Below are positions 6,347-9,533 of a stretch of DNA of 9,533 nt, piece by piece. The DNA lies in assembly GCA_025925615.1 (NCBI GenBank), contig JAICLN010000146.1:1-9533 (forward strand), in the 5' to 3' direction. Numbering within the stretch: the stretch's first letter is position 1; every line of letters begins with the position of its first letter. The notes beneath the pieces were generated by a model. The model was not told the DNA's origin. It was given only the letters and a program-made list of their open reading frames with translations, and made no database searches. The translations under genes were made by a program, and so were the position numbers. This DNA comes from Actinomycetospora sp. GTDB lineage: Bacteria; Actinomycetota; Actinomycetes; Mycobacteriales; Pseudonocardiaceae.

Positions 6347-7087
6347 ATGCGCAGCTTGTTGATCACCGGAGGGTCCCGCGGGATCGGGGCCGCCACCGCC
6401 CGGCGGGCGGCCGCCGCCGGCTGGGCGGTGTGCCTGACCTACCGCAGCGACCAGGCCGCCGCGTCCGCCGTCGTCGCCGCCATCGAGCGCGACGGCGGGC
6501 GGGCCGCCGCGGTGCGGGCGGACGTGGCGGTGGAGGCGGACGTCGTCGCCGCCGTCGAGGCCGCGACGACGCTCGCGCCGCTCGGGGCGGTCGTCGCGAA
6601 CGCCGGGATCGTCGGGGAGAAGACGCGCGTGGACGAGCTGACGGTGGAGCGGGTCGAGCGGATGCTCGCCACCAACGTCACGGGGGCGATCGTCACGTGC
6701 CGCGAGGCCGTCCGGCGACTCTCGACCGCGCACGGCGGTCCGGGCGGCGCGATCGTGCTCGTCTCCTCGGCCGCGGCCCGCCTCGGCTCGCCGGGCGAGT
6801 ACGTCGACTACGCCGCCTCGAAGGCCGCCGTGGACACGCTCGGGTTCGGCCTGGCCAAGGAGGTCGCCGACGAGGGCGTGCGGGTCACGGTGGTGCGGCC
6901 GGGGATCATCGACACCGAGCTGCACGCGTCCGGCGGTCAGCCCGACCGGGTCGCGCGGCTCGGCCCGGGCCTGCCGATGGGACGGGCGGGCACGGCCGAC
7001 GAGGTCGCCGCGGCCATCGTGTGGCTCGCGTCCGACGAGGCGTCCTACGTGACCGGTAGCGTCCTCGACGTCGCGGGGGCCCGATAG
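6347..7087 (+). CDS. Short-chain dehydrogenase/reductase, YgfF-like
   Basis: This is a 246-residue classical SDR, a soluble NAD(P)-dependent oxidoreductase acting on an alcohol or carbonyl of unknown identity. It has the cofactor loop TGGSRGIG (7-14), the NAG motif in VVANAGIVG, and the active-site YxxxK as Y155-A-A-S-K159. The preceding SSAAARLGSPGEYVDY segment and the ending SDEASYVTGSVLDVAGAR are typical of the YgfF-like 'glucose 1-dehydrogenase' group. The serine pair S140/S141 lies 14-15 residues before the Tyr, against 13 in FabG, owing to a one-residue-longer loop usual in this group as I recall it. The ThrAlaTyrArgSer stretch TYRSD after strand 2 suggests NADPH use, but this is weak. 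ATG 6347 starts right at strand 1; a GTG 30 nt upstream is less likely. The gene is followed by hairpins, so it is probably monocistronic. Confidence 0.9.
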   Translation: MRSLLITGGSRGIGAATARRAAAAGWAVCLTYRSDQAAASAVVAAIERDGGRAAAVRADVAVEADVVAAVEAATTLAPLGAVVANAGIVGEKTRVDELTVERVERMLATNVTGAIVTCREAVRRLSTAHGGPGGAIVLVSSAAARLGSPGEYVDYAASKAAVDTLGFGLAKEVADEGVRVTVVRPGIIDTELHASGGQPDRVARLGPGLPMGRAGTADEVAAAIVWLASDEASYVTGSVLDVAGAR

Positions 7088-7141
7088 GTGCGCTCCGCGC
7101 CCGTGAGCACTCATCCGCGTCATGGGCGGAATGGTGCTCAC
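7087..7141 (+). terminator. Tandem hairpins after the SDR gene
   Basis: First, GGTGCG (7087-7092) pairs with CGCGCC (7096-7101) over a CTC loop, with one T-G pair, starting at the last base of the stop codon. Then GTGAGCAC (7103-7110) pairs perfectly with GTGCTCAC (7134-7141). Inside it, after a small internal loop, TCCGC (7114-7118) pairs with GCGGA (7126-7130). A terminator isolating the next gene is likely. The right arm reaches the expected -35 region of the downstream promoter, so a second role as an operator is possible. Confidence 0.6.
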
Positions 7142-7157
7142 GAGGCCGAAGGCCACC

Positions 7158-7163
7158 TACCCT
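7158..7163 (+). promoter_or_regulatory. Putative -10 box of leaderless polyol dehydrogenase promoter
   Basis: TACCCT fits TANNNT and is followed by 6 nt and the ATG at 7170. No Shine-Dalgarno precedes this ATG. No strong -35 box is visible; the expected place is within the right arm of the preceding hairpin. Confidence 0.45.
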
Positions 7164-7169
7164 GGACCG

Positions 7170-8690
7170 ATGAGCGCCGACGCCGCCGCCCAGCACGCCA
7201 CGGCCCTGACCCGGGCGACGCTCCCGGACCTCGCGGTCCCGGTCCCGGAGTACGACCGCGACGCGTTGCGGGCCGGCATCGTCCACATCGGGGTCGGCGG
7301 CTTCCACCGCGCGCACCAGGCGATGTACCTCGACCGCCTGTTCTCCGCAGGCCGCGACCAGGACTGGGCGCTCTGCGGGGTCGGGGTGCTCGACGCGGAC
7401 CGCGCCATGGGTGAGGTTCTCCACCGCCAGGACGAGCTCTACACCCTCGTCGAGAAGCACGCGGACGGTTCGCGGGACCCGCGGGTCATCGGCTCGATGA
7501 TCGAGTACCTGGTCGCGCCGGAGGACCCGGACGCCGTGCTCGCGAGGATGACCGACCCGGCGGTGCGCATCGTCAGCCTCACCGTTACCGAGGGCGGATA
7601 CCACGTCAACACCGCCACCGGCGAGTTCGACCCCTCCGAGGCCTCGGTGGCCCACGACCTCGCGCGCGCGGCCGACGCCCTCCCCACCAGCGCCTTCGGC
7701 TACCTCGTCGAGGCGCTGCGCCGCCGCCGCGCGGACGGGAACCCGCCGTTCACCGTCATGAGCTGCGACAACATCGCGGGCAACGGCGACGTCGCGCACC
7801 GCATGATCACCACCTTCGCCCGGCTCCGCGACGAGACCCTCGGGACCGACCTCGCCGACTGGATCGAGCGCGAGGTGCCGTTCCCTAACTCCATGGTCGA
7901 CCGGATCACCCCGCGCACCACCGACTCCGACCGCGCCGAGCTCGCCGAGCGCTTCGGGGTCGACGACGGCTGGCCGGTGGTCTGCGAGTCGTTCTGCCAG
8001 TGGGTGCTCGAGGACCGCTTCGTCTCCGGCCGGCCCGCGTTCGAGGAGGCCGGCGTCCAGGTCGTCGACGACGTCGAGCCCTACGAGCTGATGAAGCTGC
8101 GGCTGCTGAACGCCTCGCACCAGGCCCTGGCCTACCTCGGCTACCTCGCCGGGTTCCGCTACGCCCACGAGGTGGCCTCCGACGACGAGTTCGTGACCTT
8201 CGTCCGCGGCTACATGGACGCAGAGGCGACCCCGACGCTGCGCCCGGTCCCCGGGGTGGACCTCGACGACTACAAGGCCACGCTGATCGAGCGGTTCGCG
8301 AACCCCGAGATCCGCGACACCCTTGCCCGGCTCGCCGCCGAGTCCTCCGACCGGATTCCGCCGTGGCTGGTGCCGGTGATCCGCGCCAACCTCGAGACCG
8401 GCGGCGAGATCGACCGGTCCGCGCTGATCGTCGCGGCCTGGGCGCGCTACGCCGAGGGCATCGACGAGGACGGCGAGCCGATCGACGTCGTCGACACCGG
8501 GCGCGCCGAGGAGCGCATCGCCGCCGCCCGGCGCTACCCCGACGAGCCGCTGGCGTTCCTCGAGGACCGCTCGCTGTTCGGCGACCTCGTCGACGACGAC
8601 CGCTTCACCGCGGCCTACCGCCGCCACCTCGACCGGCTGCACTCCGACGGGGCCCGCGCGGCGCTGCAGGCGGTCCTCGCCGGTTCCTGA
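7170..8690 (+). CDS. Mannitol dehydrogenase family polyol oxidoreductase (mannitol 2-dehydrogenase-like)
   Basis: This 506-residue cytosolic enzyme belongs to the long-chain polyol dehydrogenases, which interconvert D-mannitol and D-fructose or related polyols and ketoses, or reduce hexuronates, with NAD(H). The N-terminal Rossmann domain carries the family motif HIGVGGFHRAHQ (39-50). The C-terminal helical domain has the catalytic motif with K309, N314 and H317, matching in spacing K295, N300 and H303 of Pseudomonas fluorescens mannitol 2-dehydrogenase (493 residues). Other conserved segments include SLTVTEGGYH, SCDNIAGNG, PFPNSMVDRITPRT and ESFCQWVLED. The length is normal and no key residue is missing. 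ATG 7170 fits the leaderless -10 and the family N-terminus; an ATG at 7122 lies inside the hairpin and is rejected. No sugar transporter or kinase lies nearby, so the exact substrate (mannitol, arabinitol, sorbitol or mannonate) stays open. Confidence 0.9.
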   Translation: MSADAAAQHATALTRATLPDLAVPVPEYDRDALRAGIVHIGVGGFHRAHQAMYLDRLFSAGRDQDWALCGVGVLDADRAMGEVLHRQDELYTLVEKHADGSRDPRVIGSMIEYLVAPEDPDAVLARMTDPAVRIVSLTVTEGGYHVNTATGEFDPSEASVAHDLARAADALPTSAFGYLVEALRRRRADGNPPFTVMSCDNIAGNGDVAHRMITTFARLRDETLGTDLADWIEREVPFPNSMVDRITPRTTDSDRAELAERFGVDDGWPVVCESFCQWVLEDRFVSGRPAFEEAGVQVVDDVEPYELMKLRLLNASHQALAYLGYLAGFRYAHEVASDDEFVTFVRGYMDAEATPTLRPVPGVDLDDYKATLIERFANPEIRDTLARLAAESSDRIPPWLVPVIRANLETGGEIDRSALIVAAWARYAEGIDEDGEPIDVVDTGRAEERIAAARRYPDEPLAFLEDRSLFGDLVDDDRFTAAYRRHLDRLHSDGARAALQAVLAGS

Positions 8691-8695
8691 GGTGC

Positions 8696-8777
8696 GGTCG
8701 GGTTCAGCGACGTTGATCAGGAGTACGTCAGGCAGCCCGACCCGCGGCCCGGCCTGTCTCCTGTGCTCCTGATCAAC
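8696..8777 (+). terminator. Long inverted repeat after the polyol dehydrogenase, possible pseudoknot
   Basis: GTTGATCAGGAG (8712-8723) and CTCCTGATCAAC (8766-8777) are perfect 12-bp complements 42 nt apart. Within the loop CAGGC (8729-8733) pairs with GCCTG (8752-8756). In addition GGTCGGG (8696-8702), upstream of the left arm, is an exact complement of CCCGACC (8736-8742) in the loop, giving a pseudoknot order if both form. It starts soon after the stop at 8690. Terminator is the default reading. A smaller hairpin GCCCC/GGGGC follows at 8782-8795. Confidence 0.5.
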
Positions 8778-8833
8778 CGAAGCCCCCGCTGGGGCAGCCG
8801 GAGGGTGTGTGCGACAGACCACGGGCGATGTGC

Positions 8834-8861
8834 TTGCACGAGCTAGCACAGGTGTTAGCGT
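8834..8861 (+). promoter_or_regulatory. Sigma-70-type promoter of the XRE-hbhA unit with overlapping dyad
   Basis: TTGCAC (8834-8839) and TAGCGT (8856-8861) are separated by 16 nt, a good housekeeping-type promoter, 33 nt before the ATG at 8894. A dyad GCTAGCAC (8842-8849) / GTGTTAGC (8852-8859) with 7 of 8 complementary pairs fills the spacer and overlaps the -10, the place expected for a repressor. Autoregulation by the XRE protein just downstream is an inference. Confidence 0.6.
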
Positions 8862-8893
8862 GGGTGTCAGCCGAGCCGGAGGAGGCCACCCAG

Positions 8894-9400
8894 ATGTCCG
8901 GGGTCGAGAGCGTCGACAAGGCGCTCGGACAGGCCGTCGAGGACATCGGTGGCTACATCCGCAAGCAGCGTGAGTCGGCGCAGGTGTCCCTGCGCCAGCT
9001 CGCGAAGGTCGCCGGGATATCCAACCCGTACCTGAGCCAGATCGAGCGGGGGCTGCGCAAGCCCTCCGCGGAGATCCTGGGGCAGATCGCGACCGGTCTG
9101 CGCATCTCGGCGGAGGCGCTCTACGTACGGGCAGGGCTGCTCGAGGAGCGTCAGGGTTCTGCGGTCCTGGACTCGCTGGCCTGCGATCCGGAGCTCACCG
9201 AGCGCCAGAAGCAGGTCCTGCACGACATCTACGAATCGTTCCGCCGCGAGAACAAGGCGCATCCCGAGGCCGGGACCGGCACCGCGCCGACGACGCCCAC
9301 GGAGTCGTCGGCGACGACCACGACCTCCGGCGCCACGGACGGGACGGCCGGGCCGGCCGTCGCGCCCGACACCACACGTCCCGACACCGACCAGGAGTGA
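8894..9400 (+). CDS. XRE-family helix-turn-helix regulator (Rv0474-like)
   Basis: This 168-residue cytosolic DNA-binding protein has an XRE/Cro-cI type domain at about 18-80, with the helix-turn-helix in SLRQLAKVAGISNPYLSQIE (32-51) and the usual RGLRKPS continuation. Residues about 84-128 form a second helical part (ERQKQVLHDIYESFRREN). The tail from about 130 is Thr/Ala/Pro/Gly-rich, acidic at the end and probably disordered. The start is secure: GGAGGAGG (8878-8885) is 8 nt before ATG 8894, and a promoter lies upstream. The stop overlaps the ribosome binding site of the HbhA-like gene, only 5 nt separate them, and the order matches Rv0474-hbhA in M. tuberculosis, so it probably forms an operon with, and may regulate, that gene. 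The target operator may be the dyad over its own -10. Confidence 0.88.
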   Translation: MSGVESVDKALGQAVEDIGGYIRKQRESAQVSLRQLAKVAGISNPYLSQIERGLRKPSAEILGQIATGLRISAEALYVRAGLLEERQGSAVLDSLACDPELTERQKQVLHDIYESFRRENKAHPEAGTGTAPTTPTESSATTTTSGATDGTAGPAVAPDTTRPDTDQE

Positions 9401-9405
9401 TCACC

Positions 9406-9533
9406 ATGGCTGTCACCTTCCCCACCAAGTTCGACGTCCGCGAGGCCCGCGACCAGGCGTCCAAGGCCGTCGCCGACGCCGTCGACCCGCTGCGTGCGCC
9501 GTCGCTGGCCCTGCTCGGCCTCGGCGACTACGC
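9406..9533 (+). CDS. hbhA: HbhA-like protein, 5' part only (cut by window edge)
   Basis: Only the first 42 codons and part of the next are present. AGGAG (9393-9397) is 8 nt before ATG 9406 and overlaps the end of the XRE gene, so translation is probably coupled. The visible N-terminus (MAVTFPTKFDVREARDQ, then DPLRAPSLALLGLGDYA) resembles the start of mycobacterial heparin-binding haemagglutinin, whose N-terminus has a short hydrophobic KAPLLAALGAADLA segment before a long coiled coil and a Lys-rich tail. HbhA is a surface adhesin, also linked to lipid inclusions and envelope growth. The coiled coil and Lys/Ala tail cannot be checked here. The identification rests on the short N-terminus plus gene order. 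Confidence 0.6.
   Translation, partial: MAVTFPTKFDVREARDQASKAVADAVDPLRAPSLALLGLGDY

Noticed and set aside
6194..7156. N-terminal extension of the minus-strand unknown protein across the SDR gene
   Set aside because: The extra segment is antisense to a clear SDR and is His/Arg/Gly-rich with no domain; the GTG at 6193 gives a normal divergent arrangement.
6906..8849. Long antisense frame over the polyol dehydrogenase
   Set aside because: No domain is recognisable and it is explained by the base composition of the real gene on the other strand.
8842..8859. CIRCE (HrcA) operator upstream of the XRE gene
   Set aside because: The half-sites look similar, but the spacer is 2 nt rather than 9 and the downstream genes are not chaperones.
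1..9533. CRISPR arrays, insertion sequences, tRNAs, attachment sites, phage genes
   Set aside because: No regularly spaced repeats, transposase or integrase motifs, tRNA-like cloverleaf or terminal target duplications were seen.

Overview
The window is about 70% G+C with strongly G/C-biased third codon positions, and several genes have start codons 6-8 nt after a -10-like hexamer (a leaderless pattern). Together with an XRE regulator directly upstream of an HbhA-like gene, an order known from Mycobacterium tuberculosis (Rv0474-hbhA), this points to an actinomycete, probably Pseudonocardiales or a relative. The genus assignment is inference. No tRNA, rRNA, CRISPR array, transposase or integrase was seen.

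Layout. 79-3899 (+): a ferric-reductase-like membrane flavocytochrome, a rhomboid-like membrane protein with an apparently intact Ser/His dyad, and a PoxB-type pyruvate:quinone oxidoreductase, closely spaced but with a strong hairpin before poxB. 3900-4149: a 250-nt non-coding gap whose second half can fold into a compact three-way junction and carries mutually exclusive pairings, one of which covers the ribosome binding site of the next gene. 4150-5049 (+): a secreted polysaccharide-lyase-like protein with an odd Lys/Ala/Thr/Pro-rich insertion. It converges, across a large nested hairpin, on 5126-6193 (-), an unrecognised soluble protein with an acidic linker. 6347-7087 (+): a YgfF-type short-chain dehydrogenase, then 7170-8690 (+), a mannitol dehydrogenase family polyol oxidoreductase with all catalytic residues; each appears to have its own leaderless promoter. 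8691-8893: a 203-nt gap with a long inverted repeat and a good promoter overlapped by a dyad. 8894-9400 (+): the XRE regulator, coupled to an HbhA-like gene cut by the window edge at 9533.

How the parts relate. The first block joins membrane redox functions: PoxB feeds electrons from pyruvate into quinone, and the flavocytochrome moves electrons from NAD(P)H through haem across the membrane. A shared physiological role is plausible but unproven. The SDR and mannitol dehydrogenase form a small NAD(P)-linked carbonyl/polyol pair. The XRE-HbhA pair probably concerns the cell envelope. The most unusual material is non-coding: the structured leader of the lyase gene, and a set of perfect or near-perfect inverted repeats at nearly every gene boundary.
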